64,000 nt of DNA, from positions 62,001 through 126,000 of the forward strand of contig NZ_LASZ01000001.1 of assembly GCF_001014645.1 (NCBI RefSeq), given 5' to 3'. The notes beneath the pieces were generated by a model. It saw only the letters and a program-made list of their open reading frames with translations, was not told the origin of the DNA and did no database searches. Source of the stretch: Luteimonas sp. FCS-9. Lineage in GTDB: Bacteria > Pseudomonadota > Gammaproteobacteria > Xanthomonadales > Xanthomonadaceae. Shown here in pieces: positions 43,686 through 55,158 of the stretch; positions within the stretch are counted from its first letter, which is position 1, and each line of letters opens with the position of its first letter. The translations under genes and the position numbers were made by a program.

Positions 43686-43689
<4 letters not shown>
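43213..43689 (-). CDS. greA: Transcription elongation factor GreA
   Basis: 158 residues. N-terminal coiled coil with the acidic tip ([22 protein letters not shown]) and C-terminal FKBP-like domain ([17 protein letters not shown]). GreA rescues backtracked RNA polymerase. The start at 43689 (MRAPMTTRG) aligns with E. coli MQAIPMTLRG and has GGAGGG upstream; the inner ATG at 43677 is less likely. Its ATG overlaps the carB stop (ATGA), so the carAB-greA-rpfE-recJ genes form one coupled run. Confidence 0.95.
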
Positions 43690-46970
<3,281 letters not shown>

Positions 46971-46971
46971 G

Positions 46972-48093
46972 TCAACGCGCCTCCATCAGCGCTACGAACT
47001 GGTCGAAGAGCGGTGCCACGTCGTGCGGCCCCGGCGACGCCTCGGGATGTCCCTGGAACGAGAAGGCCGGCGCGTCGGTCAGCGCGATGCCCTGGTTGGT
47101 GCCGTCGAACAGCGAACGGTGGGTCACGCGCACGTTGGCCGGCAGCGTCGACTCGTCGACCGCGAAGCCGTGGTTCTGCGAGGTGATCATCACCCGGCCG
47201 CCGTCGACGGCCTGGACCGGATGGTTCGCGCCGTGGTGGCCGTGCGGCATCTTCGTCGTCTGCGCGCCCGCGGCCAGCGCCAGCAGCTGGTGGCCCAGGC
47301 AGATGCCGAAGGTCGGGATCTTCTTCTCGACGAACGTGCGGATCGCCTCGATCGCGTAGTCGCACGGCGCGGGGTCGCCCGGGCCGTTGGACAGGAACAC
47401 GCCGTCGGGCTCCAGCGCGAGCACCTCGCTGGCCGGCGTCTGCGCCGGGACGACCGTCAGCTCGCAGCCGCGCTCGGCAAGCATGCGCAGGATGTTGTGC
47501 TTGACGCCATAGTCGTAGGCCACGACCTTGAACTTCGCCGGCGCCGATGCGAACGCGTTCGCGTCCAGGTCGAGCTGGCCGTCCGTCCACGCGTAGCGCT
47601 CGGTCGTGCTGACGACCTTCGCCAGGTCCATGCCCTTGAGGCCCGGGAACTTGCGCGCCGCCTCGAGCGCCTTGTCCACGTCCACTTCGCCGGCCATCAG
47701 CGCACCGTTCAACGCGCCGCGGTCGCGCAGCAGGCGCGTCAGCTTGCGGGTGTCGATGCCGGCGATCGCGACGATGCCGCGCGCGCGCAGCCACTCGGGC
47801 AGCGCGACCTGGTTGCGCCAGCTGCTCGGACGGCGCGGCACGTCGCGGACGATCAGGCCGGCGGCCCATACCCGCGCCGCCTCGTCGTCCTGGTCGGTGC
47901 AGCCGGTGTTGCCGATGTGCGGATAGGTCAGCGTCACCAGCTGGCGCGCATACGACGGATCGGTGAGCACTTCCTGGTAGCCGGTCATCGCGGTGTTGAA
48001 CACCGTTTCGCCGACCGACAGGCCAGGAGCGCCCACGGAAACGCCCTCGAACACGGTACCGTCTTCAAGGACGAGAATTGCGGAATCTGTCAC
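46972..48093 (-). CDS. carA: Carbamoyl-phosphate synthase small subunit (glutaminase), GTG start
   Basis: 373 residues. CPSase small-chain N-terminus ([17 protein letters not shown]) and a class I glutamine amidotransferase domain with nucleophile Cys in [12 protein letters not shown] and HG...[11 protein letters not shown]. Supplies ammonia to CarB. It starts with GTG ([10 protein letters not shown] follows); no ATG is available. An ATTGTA (TACAAT on the minus strand) at 48177-48182 is a possible -10 box upstream, without a clear -35. Confidence 0.95.
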   Translation of the reverse strand: MTDSAILVLEDGTVFEGVSVGAPGLSVGETVFNTAMTGYQEVLTDPSYARQLVTLTYPHIGNTGCTDQDDEAARVWAAGLIVRDVPRRPSSWRNQVALPEWLRARGIVAIAGIDTRKLTRLLRDRGALNGALMAGEVDVDKALEAARKFPGLKGMDLAKVVSTTERYAWTDGQLDLDANAFASAPAKFKVVAYDYGVKHNILRMLAERGCELTVVPAQTPASEVLALEPDGVFLSNGPGDPAPCDYAIEAIRTFVEKKIPTFGICLGHQLLALAAGAQTTKMPHGHHGANHPVQAVDGGRVMITSQNHGFAVDESTLPANVRVTHRSLFDGTNQGIALTDAPAFSFQGHPEASPGPHDVAPLFDQFVALMEAR

Positions 48094-48225
48094 GTGGTCT
48101 TCGCCTACGTCAGGTTGCAGGAAACCGCCAGAGCGGCTGCGGCCGGTCCGGAGGCGAGAGGTTCAGGCGAGCGAGAATTGTACCGGCGCCGGTCCCGCTG
48201 CGCCAGCGCGGCGCAACAGGCGGGT

Positions 48226-48960
48226 TCAGCCCGCCGGCGCGTCGCCGGCGCCGAGCAGTTCGGCGATTCCGTAGCGGCGCGGTGCACGCCCGGCCAGCCG
48301 CGCCGCCACGTGCAGCGCGCCGGCCGCGAAGATGTCGCGGTTGCCGGCGCGATGGACCAGCTCGATGCGCTCGCCACAGGTCGCGAACTGCACCAGGTGC
48401 TCGCCGACGATGTCGCCCGCGCGGATCGACGCGTAGCGCGGGTGGGTGCCCTGCCCCTGCGCCGCCTCGCCCAGCGTCAGCGCGGTGCCCGACGGCGCAT
48501 CGAGCTTGCGCGTGTGGTGGGCCTCGACGATGTCGCAGTCCCAGCCGGGCAGCATCGCCGCCGCGCGCGCGACCAGGTCCTGCAGTACGGCGACCCCGAG
48601 ACTGAAGTTCGAGGCCCACAGCACCGGCACCTGCGCGGACGCGGCCTCGAGCGCCGCACGCTGCGCATCCGACAGCCCGGTCGTGCCCGAGACCAGCGCC
48701 GCGCGGCGACGCGCACACAGCGCCAGCAGCGCATCGAACCCCGCCGGCAGGCTGAAGTCGATCGCGACATCGAAGGCCGGCACGCCACCGAGCTCCGAGG
48801 CGCCGAAGTACGGCACCCCGTCGATGACCCGCTGCCGCGGCGCGCTGCCCGAGACGGCCGCGACCACGGCCAGGCGCTCGTCCTGCCCGGCCAGCCGCAG
48901 CAACGCCTGGCCCATGCGGCCGGAGGCCCCGTGCACCAGCACCCGGACGGGCGCGCTCAT
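48226..48960 (-). CDS. dapB: 4-hydroxy-tetrahydrodipicolinate reductase
   Basis: 244 residues. NAD(P)-binding VLVHGASGRMGQALLRL and the catalytic EAHHTRKLDAPSGTAL motif (His-His...Lys). Second dedicated step of lysine/diaminopimelate synthesis. The dapB-carA-carB order is shared with E. coli. Possible -10 TAGAAT (minus strand, 49030-49035). About 1 kb without genes lies upstream of it. Confidence 0.95.
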   Translation of the reverse strand: MSAPVRVLVHGASGRMGQALLRLAGQDERLAVVAAVSGSAPRQRVIDGVPYFGASELGGVPAFDVAIDFSLPAGFDALLALCARRRAALVSGTTGLSDAQRAALEAASAQVPVLWASNFSLGVAVLQDLVARAAAMLPGWDCDIVEAHHTRKLDAPSGTALTLGEAAQGQGTHPRYASIRAGDIVGEHLVQFATCGERIELVHRAGNRDIFAAGALHVAARLAGRAPRRYGIAELLGAGDAPAG

Positions 48961-49175
48961 CGGCGCACCGCCGGTCGGAACGCGGCGGCCGGAATCACGG
49001 GGGAAGCGAGTCGGATGTCCATGCGCCGCATTCTAGCGTCGGTGCCCCGGCGCGCGCCGGGTGCGCGGTCGCGATCCGTGCGGCACGTGTTCCGGGACTG
49101 AGCGTTCCATCGACGACGATGGTTCCGGCACGCCGGGGCCGCCGACGGTCCATGCGACGCGCGTCGCTGCGCGGG

Positions 49176-49342
49176 TCAAGACCTGCGTGCGCGACACCCC
49201 GACGAGATTGGCGATTTTTTCACCACGTTTTGTACGTCGCGCCAGCGGTGGCCTGGGCGCGCTTATCCACATGTTTGTGACCAGACCATCCACACCAGTT
49301 GTGGACGACCGCCGACGGAGCGGCCCCGGCACCGCCGTCAAG
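49176..49342 (+). repeat. DnaA-box module 1
   Basis: Bounded by TCAAG (49176-49180 and 49338-49342). Inside: A/T-tract element GGCGATTTTTTCACCA (49210-49225), perfect DnaA box TTATCCACA (49263-49271), CCATCCACA (49286-49294) and inverted TGTGGACGA (49300-49308). Box starts are 0, +23 and +37. Confidence 0.75.
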
Positions 49343-49410
49343 TCGCGGCATCGCGTCGCCGTGTGCGGGTCCGCTCCGGGTCAGGCGGCAGGCATCGGTC
49401 GTTGCGCAGG

Positions 49411-49577
49411 TCAAGTCCCGATCCACGGCCGATACGCCGCGTTGGCGAAAATTTCACCAGCTAGAATGCACCCGCTTCCGGAGCGGCGGCGCGACGCTTA
49501 TCCACATCTTTGTGACCAGACGATCCACACCGCTTGTGGATGAACGACGCGGGAGCCGCCACCGCACCGCCGTCAAG
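49411..49577 (+). repeat. DnaA-box module 2
   Basis: Same layout: TCAAG at 49411-49415 and 49573-49577; GGCGAAAATTTCACCA at 49444; TTATCCACA (49498-49506), CGATCCACA (49521-49529), inverted TGTGGATGA (49535-49543). Total length 167, box offsets 0, +23, +37. Confidence 0.75.
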
Positions 49578-49757
49578 AGGGCGAAACACGCGCGTGGCCC
49601 GCGCGGCGGTCGGCCCGCGCGGCGTGTGCGACGCCGCGCCACTGTCGAATCGCAGCGAGATGCCGCGCCATCGGCCGCCTACGACAGTTCGCGATCCCCG
49701 CGCCCGACAACGGCGCGCATCGCACTGCGGGCGCCACTGCAGATCCGGTTGCGCGGA

Positions 49758-49924
49758 TCAAGCGCCGCGTAGTACGACGGAGGACCGGATGGCGAAAAAA
49801 TGACCAGCCTGTCCGCGGCCGGTCGCAGCGCGGCCCGGGGGGCTTATCCACATGTTGGTCGTCATGGCATCCACACCGGTTGTGGATACCGCTCGCGCTA
49901 GTCGCGCCGCGCCGCGGCGTCAAG
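49758..49924 (+). repeat. DnaA-box module 3
   Basis: Same layout: TCAAG at 49758-49762 and 49920-49924; GGCGAAAAAATGACCA at 49791; TTATCCACA (49844-49852), GCATCCACA (49867-49875), inverted TGTGGATAC (49881-49889). Total length 167, box offsets 0, +23, +37. The sequence between the boxes has diverged from modules 1 and 2. Confidence 0.75.
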
Positions 49925-49970
49925 CATCACCGGCCGAGCGGCGGCAGCGCGACGGCGATGCGGAACGAGA

Positions 49971-49996
49971 AACGCCCGGCACGAGGGCCGGGCGTT
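49971..49996 (-). terminator. Terminator of dnaJ
   Basis: AACGCCCGGC (49971-49980) pairs with GCCGGGCGTT (49987-49996), 6-base loop, 28 bases past the dnaJ stop; on the minus strand TTTCTCGTTC follows. Confidence 0.7.
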
Positions 49997-50023
49997 CTTA
50001 CTGGTGACCGCTGGGGCGACAGC

Positions 50024-51148
50024 TCAGGACGTCATGCGGTCCCAAAAACCCTTGACGCCGTCCATGAAGGTGCTGGACTTGGGCGAGTGGCGCCGCGCGT
50101 TCTCGCCGGTGAACGTCGCCTCGAAGCGCTGCAGCAGATCGCGCTGGTCGGCGGTCAGGTTGACCGGCGTCTCGACAAAGATCTTGCAGTACAGGTCGCC
50201 CACCGATCGGCTGCGGACCGACTTGACGCCCTTGTCGCGCAGACGGAACACCTTGCCGGTCTGGGTCTCGGCCGGAATCCGGATCTCGGCCTCGCCGCCG
50301 AGCGTGGGCACGCGCACCGTGTCGCCGAGCGCGGCCTGCGAGATGCGGATCGGCACCTCGCAATGCAGGTCGTCGCCGTCGCGCACGAAGATGTCGTGCG
50401 GACGCACCCGCACCTCGACGTACAGATCGCCCGGAGGCGTACCGGCCGGCCCCGCCTCGCCCTCGCCCGACAGGCGGATGCGATCGCCCGAGTCGACGCC
50501 GGCCGGGATCTTCACCGACAGCACCTTCTCGTCCTCCACCCGACCGGCGCCATGGCAGGTCTTGCAGGGATTGGCGATCACCTGCCCCTGACCGCCGCAA
50601 TGCGGGCAGGCCTGCTGCATCGTGAAGGGCCCGCGCTGCATGCGCACCTGGCCACGGCCCGCACAGGTCGAGCAGGTCTCGCGCTTGCCGTCCTCCGAGC
50701 CGCTGCCGTTGCAGTCGTCGCAGCCGGTCAGCGTCGGCAGCTCGATGCGCTTCTCGACGCCCGCGACCGCTTCCTCGAGGTCCAGCTCCATCACGTAGCC
50801 GACGTCGGCCCCGCGACGCGGGCCGGCACGCCCGCCCCCGCCGAAGATGTTGCCGAAGATGTCGCCGAAGATGTCGCCCATGTCCGGGCCGAAGCCCGGG
50901 CCGGCGTTGCCGCCGCCCATGCCGTGCTCGAACGCCGCATGGCCGTGCTGGTCGTACATCCGGCGCTTGCCGCCGTCCGACAGCACCTCGTAGGCCTCCT
51001 TGCACTCCTTGAACGCGGCCTCGGCCGCCGCATCGCCCGGATTGCGGTCCGGGTGGTGCTTCATCGCGCAGCGGCGATACGCCTTCTTCAGCTCGTCTTC
51101 GCTGGCGCTGCGGGAGACGCCGAGGACTTCGTAATAGTCGCGTTTCAT
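50024..51148 (-). CDS. dnaJ: Co-chaperone DnaJ (Hsp40)
   Basis: 374 residues. J domain with HPD ([11 protein letters not shown]), a Gly-rich region ([20 protein letters not shown]), four zinc-finger CxxCxGxG-type repeats ([32 protein letters not shown]) and the C-terminal substrate-binding domain. Stimulates DnaK ATPase. Lies 120 bases after dnaK with an intervening hairpin. Confidence 0.96.
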   Translation of the reverse strand: MKRDYYEVLGVSRSASEDELKKAYRRCAMKHHPDRNPGDAAAEAAFKECKEAYEVLSDGGKRRMYDQHGHAAFEHGMGGGNAGPGFGPDMGDIFGDIFGNIFGGGGRAGPRRGADVGYVMELDLEEAVAGVEKRIELPTLTGCDDCNGSGSEDGKRETCSTCAGRGQVRMQRGPFTMQQACPHCGGQGQVIANPCKTCHGAGRVEDEKVLSVKIPAGVDSGDRIRLSGEGEAGPAGTPPGDLYVEVRVRPHDIFVRDGDDLHCEVPIRISQAALGDTVRVPTLGGEAEIRIPAETQTGKVFRLRDKGVKSVRSRSVGDLYCKIFVETPVNLTADQRDLLQRFEATFTGENARRHSPKSSTFMDGVKGFWDRMTS

Positions 51149-51154
51149 TGAGGC

Positions 51155-51290
51155 CGGGATTGGAGATTGGGGAATGGGGATTCGGGACGGCAGCGAGCAG
51201 GATCTGGAACGGGACGGTACGAAAGAAGCGGAGCCGAAGCTCCGCTCTTTCGACTTCCGAACCCCGGATTACGAATCCCGGCCCTTCTCG
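51155..51290. repeat. GGGATTGGGG-type low-complexity repeats in the dnaK-dnaJ spacer
   Basis: Runs such as GGGATTGGAGATTGGGGAAT and the inverted CCGGATTACGAATCCCGG flank the spacer hairpin. Similar G/A/T-rich runs are common between genes in Xanthomonadaceae. The right edge extends into the last codons of dnaK. Confidence 0.5.
51221..51251 (-). terminator. Hairpin between dnaK and dnaJ
   Basis: AGCGGAGC (51227-51234) and GCTCCGCT (51239-51246) plus GAAAG/CTTTC extensions; read on the minus strand the loop is TTCG. It may attenuate dnaJ or stabilise the dnaK mRNA end. Confidence 0.65.
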
Positions 51291-53197
51291 TCCTTGACCT
51301 CGGTGAACTCGGCGTCGACCACATCGTCGGACTTGGGCGCTTCGCCCTGCCCGCCGACATCGCCGCCCCCCTGCTGGCCGGCCGCCGCGGCGGCGGCGAA
51401 CAGCTGCTGGGAGACTTCCTCGAGCTTCTTGGACTTGGCCTCGATCTGTCCCTTGTCGTCGCCCTTCATCGCGGTCTCGACCTCGGCGATCGCAGCCTCG
51501 GCATTGCCGATCACGTCGCCGGGCACCTTGTCGCCATTGTCCTTGATCGCGCTGCGGGTCGCGTGCACCAGCGCATCGGCCTGGTTGCGCGCGGCGACGA
51601 GCTCCTGGAACTTGCGGTCGTCCTCGCGGTGCGCCTCGGCGTCGGCGACCATCCGCTGGATCTCTTCGTCCGACAGGCCCGAGCCGGCCTTGATCTCGAC
51701 CTTCTGCTCCTTGTTGGTCTTCTTGTCCTTGGCCGACACGTGCAGGATGCCGTTGGCGTCGATGTCGAACGACACCTCCACCTGCGGCATGCCGCGCGGC
51801 GCGGGATCGATGCCGGTCAGGTCGAAGCGCGCCAGCGACTTGTTGAAGCGGGCCTGCTCGCGCTCGCCCTGCAGCACGTGCACGGTCACGGCCGACTGGT
51901 TGTCGTCGGCGGTGGAGAACGTCTGCGAGGCCTTGGTCGGGATCGTGGTGTTCTTCTCGATGATCTTGGTGAACACGCCGCCCAGGGTTTCGATGCCCAG
52001 GCTCAGCGGGGTCACGTCGAGCAGCAGCACGTCCTTGACGTCGCCGGCCAGCACGCCGCCCTGCACCGCCGCGCCGATCGCCACCGCCTCGTCGGGGTTC
52101 ACGTCCTTGCGCGGCTCCTTGCCGAAGAAGTCGGCGACGGCCTGCTGGACCTTGGGCATGCGGGTCTGGCCGCCGACGAGGATGACCTCGTTGACGTCGG
52201 ACGCGCGCAGGCCGGCATCGTTGAGCGCGATGCGGCACGGCTCGATCGAGCGCTTGATCAGATCCTCGACCAGCGCTTCGAGCTTGGCGCGGGTCAGCTT
52301 GATGTTCAGGTGCTTCGGGCCCGAGGCGTCGGCGGTGACGTACGGCAGATTGACCTCGGTCTGCTGCGACGACGACAGTTCGATCTTGGCGCGCTCGGCC
52401 GCGTCCTTCAGGCGCTGCAGCGCCAGCGGATCCTTGCGCAGATCGATGCCCTGGTCCTTCTGGAACTCCTCGACCAGGTAGTCAATGACGCGCGCGTCGA
52501 AGTCTTCGCCGCCGAGGAAGGTGTCGCCGTTGGTGGCCAGCACCTCGAACTGCTTCTCGCCGTCGACTTCCGCGATCTCGATGATCGACACGTCGAAGGT
52601 GCCGCCGCCCAGGTCGTAGACCGCGACCTTGCGGTCGCCGCCGCTCTTGTCCAGACCGTAGGCCAGCGCGGCCGCGGTCGGCTCGTTGATGATGCGCTTG
52701 ACGTCGAGGCCGGCGATGCGCCCGGCGTCCTTGGTCGCCTGCCGCTGGCTGTCGTTGAAGTACGCCGGCACCGTGATCACCGCCTCGGTGACCTTCTCGC
52801 CCAGGTAGTCCTCGGCGGTCTTCTTCATCTTCTCGAGGATGCGCGCCGAGACCTCCTGCGCCGACAGCTTCCTGTCGTCGCTGGTGGCGACCCAGGCATC
52901 GCCGTTGTCGTGCTCGAGGATCTTGTAGGGCACCAGGCCGATGTCCTTCTGGACCTCGGCATCCTTGAACTTGCGGCCGATCAGGCGCTTGACCGCGAAG
53001 AACGTGTTGCTGGGGTTGGTGACGGCCTGGCGCTTGGCCGAGGCGCCGACCAGCACTTCGCCGTCCTTGGTGTAGGCGACGATCGACGGCGTGGTGCGGT
53101 CGCCCTCGCTGTTCTCGATGACCTTGGCCTTGCCGCCGTCCATGATCGCCACGCACGAGTTGGTCGTGCCGAGATCGATGCCGATGATCTTTGCCAT
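51269..53197 (-). CDS. dnaK: Chaperone DnaK (Hsp70)
   Basis: 642 residues. [20 protein letters not shown], the phosphate-binding [11 protein letters not shown], and [11 protein letters not shown], then the substrate-binding domain and an acidic C-terminal tail ([18 protein letters not shown]). Central ATP-driven folding chaperone with GrpE and DnaJ, both encoded beside it. A second RpoH promoter lies in the 116-base gap to grpE. Confidence 0.97.
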   Translation of the reverse strand: MAKIIGIDLGTTNSCVAIMDGGKAKVIENSEGDRTTPSIVAYTKDGEVLVGASAKRQAVTNPSNTFFAVKRLIGRKFKDAEVQKDIGLVPYKILEHDNGDAWVATSDDRKLSAQEVSARILEKMKKTAEDYLGEKVTEAVITVPAYFNDSQRQATKDAGRIAGLDVKRIINEPTAAALAYGLDKSGGDRKVAVYDLGGGTFDVSIIEIAEVDGEKQFEVLATNGDTFLGGEDFDARVIDYLVEEFQKDQGIDLRKDPLALQRLKDAAERAKIELSSSQQTEVNLPYVTADASGPKHLNIKLTRAKLEALVEDLIKRSIEPCRIALNDAGLRASDVNEVILVGGQTRMPKVQQAVADFFGKEPRKDVNPDEAVAIGAAVQGGVLAGDVKDVLLLDVTPLSLGIETLGGVFTKIIEKNTTIPTKASQTFSTADDNQSAVTVHVLQGEREQARFNKSLARFDLTGIDPAPRGMPQVEVSFDIDANGILHVSAKDKKTNKEQKVEIKAGSGLSDEEIQRMVADAEAHREDDRKFQELVAARNQADALVHATRSAIKDNGDKVPGDVIGNAEAAIAEVETAMKGDDKGQIEAKSKKLEEVSQQLFAAAAAAGQQGGGDVGGQGEAPKSDDVVDAEFTEVKDEKGRDS

Positions 53198-53254
53198 TGC
53201 AGTGCTTCCTCTAGGATGTCGTTTTGCGGGACGGCGGCGCCGTCGATGCGGGGT

Positions 53255-53283
53255 ATCTGGGGACGCGCAACACAGCGTTCAAG
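53255..53283 (-). promoter_or_regulatory. RpoH (sigma-32) promoter of dnaK
   Basis: Minus strand CTTGAA (53283-53278), 15-base spacer, CCCCAGAT (53262-53255), 58 bases before dnaK. Heat-shock consensus is CTTGAA-N11-16-CCCCAT. Confidence 0.7.
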
Positions 53284-53313
53284 CGGCGTCGCGCGATGGC
53301 GCGGGCGGCGCGG

Positions 53314-53844
53314 TCAGTCGGCCTTGGCGACCACGACCATCGCCGGGCGCAGCAGACGCTCGTTGAGCAGGTAGCCCTTCTGGAACACCTGCGCGACCGC
53401 GCCCGGCGGCACGCCCGGCACTTCGACGATGCTCATCGCCTGGTGGTGCTCGGGGTTGAACGGGTCGCCCGCCGCCGGCGCGACCACGCGCAGGCCATTG
53501 GACTCGGTCGCCTTGACCAGCTCGCGCAGCGTCAGCTCCACGCCGGCGCGCAGCGGGTCGTTCTCCGGCGCGCTCGCCAGCCCGGCCTCGAGCGCGTCGA
53601 ACACCGGCACCAGCGCCGAGAGCAGGCGCTCGTTGGCGAACCGGCGCGCGGTCTCGATCTCGCGCGCCAGGCGCTTGCGCTGGTTCTCCAGATCGGCGCG
53701 CTCGAGCAGGCTCTGCGCGCGCACCTGCTCGAGTTCGGCCTTCAGCAGCTCGACCTGCTCGGTCAGCTGGGCCTCGACCGGCATGGCCTGGTCGTCGGAC
53801 TCGGGGAATTCGGGGGGCTGCGTCTCGTGCTGTTCCTGGGTCAT
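53314..53844 (-). CDS. grpE: Nucleotide exchange factor GrpE
   Basis: 176 residues. Long N-terminal coiled coil (EQVELLKAELEQVRAQSLLE), the core (RADLENQRKRLAREIETARR) and a C-terminal beta domain (GDPFNPEHHQAMSIVEVPG). Releases ADP from DnaK. ATG at 53844 (MTQEQHETQ) is used; the in-frame start at 53904 lies inside the promoter at 53886. Confidence 0.95.
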   Translation of the reverse strand: MTQEQHETQPPEFPESDDQAMPVEAQLTEQVELLKAELEQVRAQSLLERADLENQRKRLAREIETARRFANERLLSALVPVFDALEAGLASAPENDPLRAGVELTLRELVKATESNGLRVVAPAAGDPFNPEHHQAMSIVEVPGVPPGAVAQVFQKGYLLNERLLRPAMVVVAKAD

Positions 53845-53885
53845 GTCCGGTTCCGGGGCGGGCGTCTGGCCGCCGACCCGCCCAG

Positions 53886-53913
53886 CTATGGGGCTGGCCG
53901 CCACGGATTCAAG
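53886..53913 (-). promoter_or_regulatory. RpoH (sigma-32) promoter of grpE-dnaK-dnaJ
   Basis: Minus strand CTTGAA (53913-53908), 14-base spacer, CCCCATAG (53893-53886), 42 bases before grpE. Very close to the heat-shock consensus. Confidence 0.8.
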
Positions 53914-53955
53914 CCGCGGACGGGCGAATCGGATGGTTTTCCGCCACCGCGACGC

Positions 53956-55041
53956 TCAGGCCGCATCCGGCGCGCGCCCCGGCGCAGTCTCGCTTCCCGC
54001 CGGACGTCCGCCGAGCGCGGCGCCGAGCAGGTCGGCCGTCGCCTGCACCACCGGGATCACCCGGTCGTAGGCCATGCGCGTGGGGCCGATCACGCCCAGC
54101 ACCCCGAGCGTGCGCCCGCCCGCCGCGTACGGCGCGGTGACCAGCGACACACCTTCGAGCGGCGCCAGCCCGGTCTCCTCGCCGATGAAGATGCGCACGC
54201 CGGGCGCGTGCAGCGTGCGCTCGAGCAGCTGCAGGATCTCGCGCTTGCGGGAAAACGCCTCGAACAGCTCGCGCAGCCGGTCCAGGTCCGACAGGTCCTG
54301 CACCCCGATCAGCCGGTTCTGCCCGGCCAGCACCATGTCCTCGTCGGCCGGCACCAGCGCCTGCTCGGCCAGTTCCATCGTCTGCGCCAGCAGCGCCTCC
54401 ATCTCGTCGCGCGCGTGGCGCAGTTCCTCGACCAGCGTCGCCCGCACCGCGGCCATCGGCCGCCCGGCGCAATGCTGGTTGAGGTAGTTCGCCACGCGCT
54501 CGAGTTCGGCGCCGTCGAAGCTGCGCCGGGTCTGGAAGATCCGGTTCTGCACCTCGTGGTCGGCAAAAACGATGATCGCCATGACCCGCTGGCCGTCGAG
54601 CGGCACGAAGTCGATGTGCCGGAACGCCAGCTGCTCGCGCCGGGGCACCGAGACCACGCCGACGAATCGCGTCATCGCCGAGACCAGCTCCGACGCGCTG
54701 CCCAGCAGCGACTGGTGCCCGCCGCCTCCGGCCAGCTCCCCGCGCAGCCGCACCAGTTCCTGCTCGCGCAGCGGCTTGACCTGCAGCAGCGAGTCGACGA
54801 ACACGCGGTAGCCCTGCGCCGTGGGCACGCGTCCGGCCGAGGTGTGCGGGGAGCTCAGCAGCCCGGCCTCCTCCAGATCGGCGAGGATGTTGCGGATCGT
54901 CGCCGGGCTCACGTCCAGCCCGGCATGCCGGGCGAGCGTTTGCGAGCCCACCGGCTCGCCGTCGCGGATGTGCCGCCCGATCAGCGTGCGCAGCAGCTGG
55001 CGGGCGCGCGGGTCGAGCGGATGGCGGGCGTCGGACGACAT
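53956..55041 (-). CDS. hrcA: Heat-inducible transcription repressor HrcA
   Basis: 361 residues. N-terminal winged helix (RQLLRTLIGRHIRDGEPVGS, PATIRNILADLEEAGLLSSP, HTSAGRVPTAQGYRVFVDSL) and the inserted dimerisation and C-terminal domains. HrcA represses chaperone operons through CIRCE sites. No CIRCE dyad (TTAGCACTC-N9-GAGTGCTAA) is visible anywhere in this cluster, so its target is probably elsewhere (for example groESL). ATG at 55041 chosen over 55089 by family N-terminus. Divergent from recN. Confidence 0.93.
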   Translation of the reverse strand: MSSDARHPLDPRARQLLRTLIGRHIRDGEPVGSQTLARHAGLDVSPATIRNILADLEEAGLLSSPHTSAGRVPTAQGYRVFVDSLLQVKPLREQELVRLRGELAGGGGHQSLLGSASELVSAMTRFVGVVSVPRREQLAFRHIDFVPLDGQRVMAIIVFADHEVQNRIFQTRRSFDGAELERVANYLNQHCAGRPMAAVRATLVEELRHARDEMEALLAQTMELAEQALVPADEDMVLAGQNRLIGVQDLSDLDRLRELFEAFSRKREILQLLERTLHAPGVRIFIGEETGLAPLEGVSLVTAPYAAGGRTLGVLGVIGPTRMAYDRVIPVVQATADLLGAALGGRPAGSETAPGRAPDAA

Positions 55042-55158
55042 GCGGGCGGTATACGACCCCGCCGCCACCGATGCAAGCGCGATCTCCACCGGTGAGACGC
55101 GCGCGGGCTATCAAGCCGCCGCTACACGACCGCAGGCCGCCGAGGCACAATTCCACCG

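Larger units (their letters stand above)
48961..50023. other. Gene-free region with three DnaA-box modules
   Basis: 1063 bases between dapB and dnaJ with no supported gene on either strand. It holds three 167-bp modules (49176-49342, 49411-49577, 49758-49924), a 6-bp hairpin at 49107-49122 and the dnaJ terminator. It contains no dnaA, dnaN, gyrB or rpmH, so it is not a normal oriC neighbourhood. Confidence 0.8.

Noticed and set aside
49411..49434. A sigma-28 promoter in DnaA module 2 (TCAAGTCC ... GCCGATAC)
   Set aside because: The spacer is 9 rather than 11 bases and the match is not shared by modules 1 and 3.
49061..49803. Small open frames (89-160 codons) within the DnaA-box region
   Set aside because: They run through the repeats in different frames, lack ribosome sites and show no protein-like content. 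The frame ATGGCGAAAAAATGA at 49789 is only four codons long.
48961..50023. The DnaA-box region as the chromosomal replication origin
   Set aside because: The expected neighbours dnaA, dnaN, gyrB and rpmH are absent, the A/T-rich unwinding element is short, and the boxes are organised as three equal modules rather than one origin.
53845..55158. A CIRCE element for HrcA
   Set aside because: No TTAGCACTC-N9-GAGTGCTAA-like dyad could be found upstream of hrcA or grpE.
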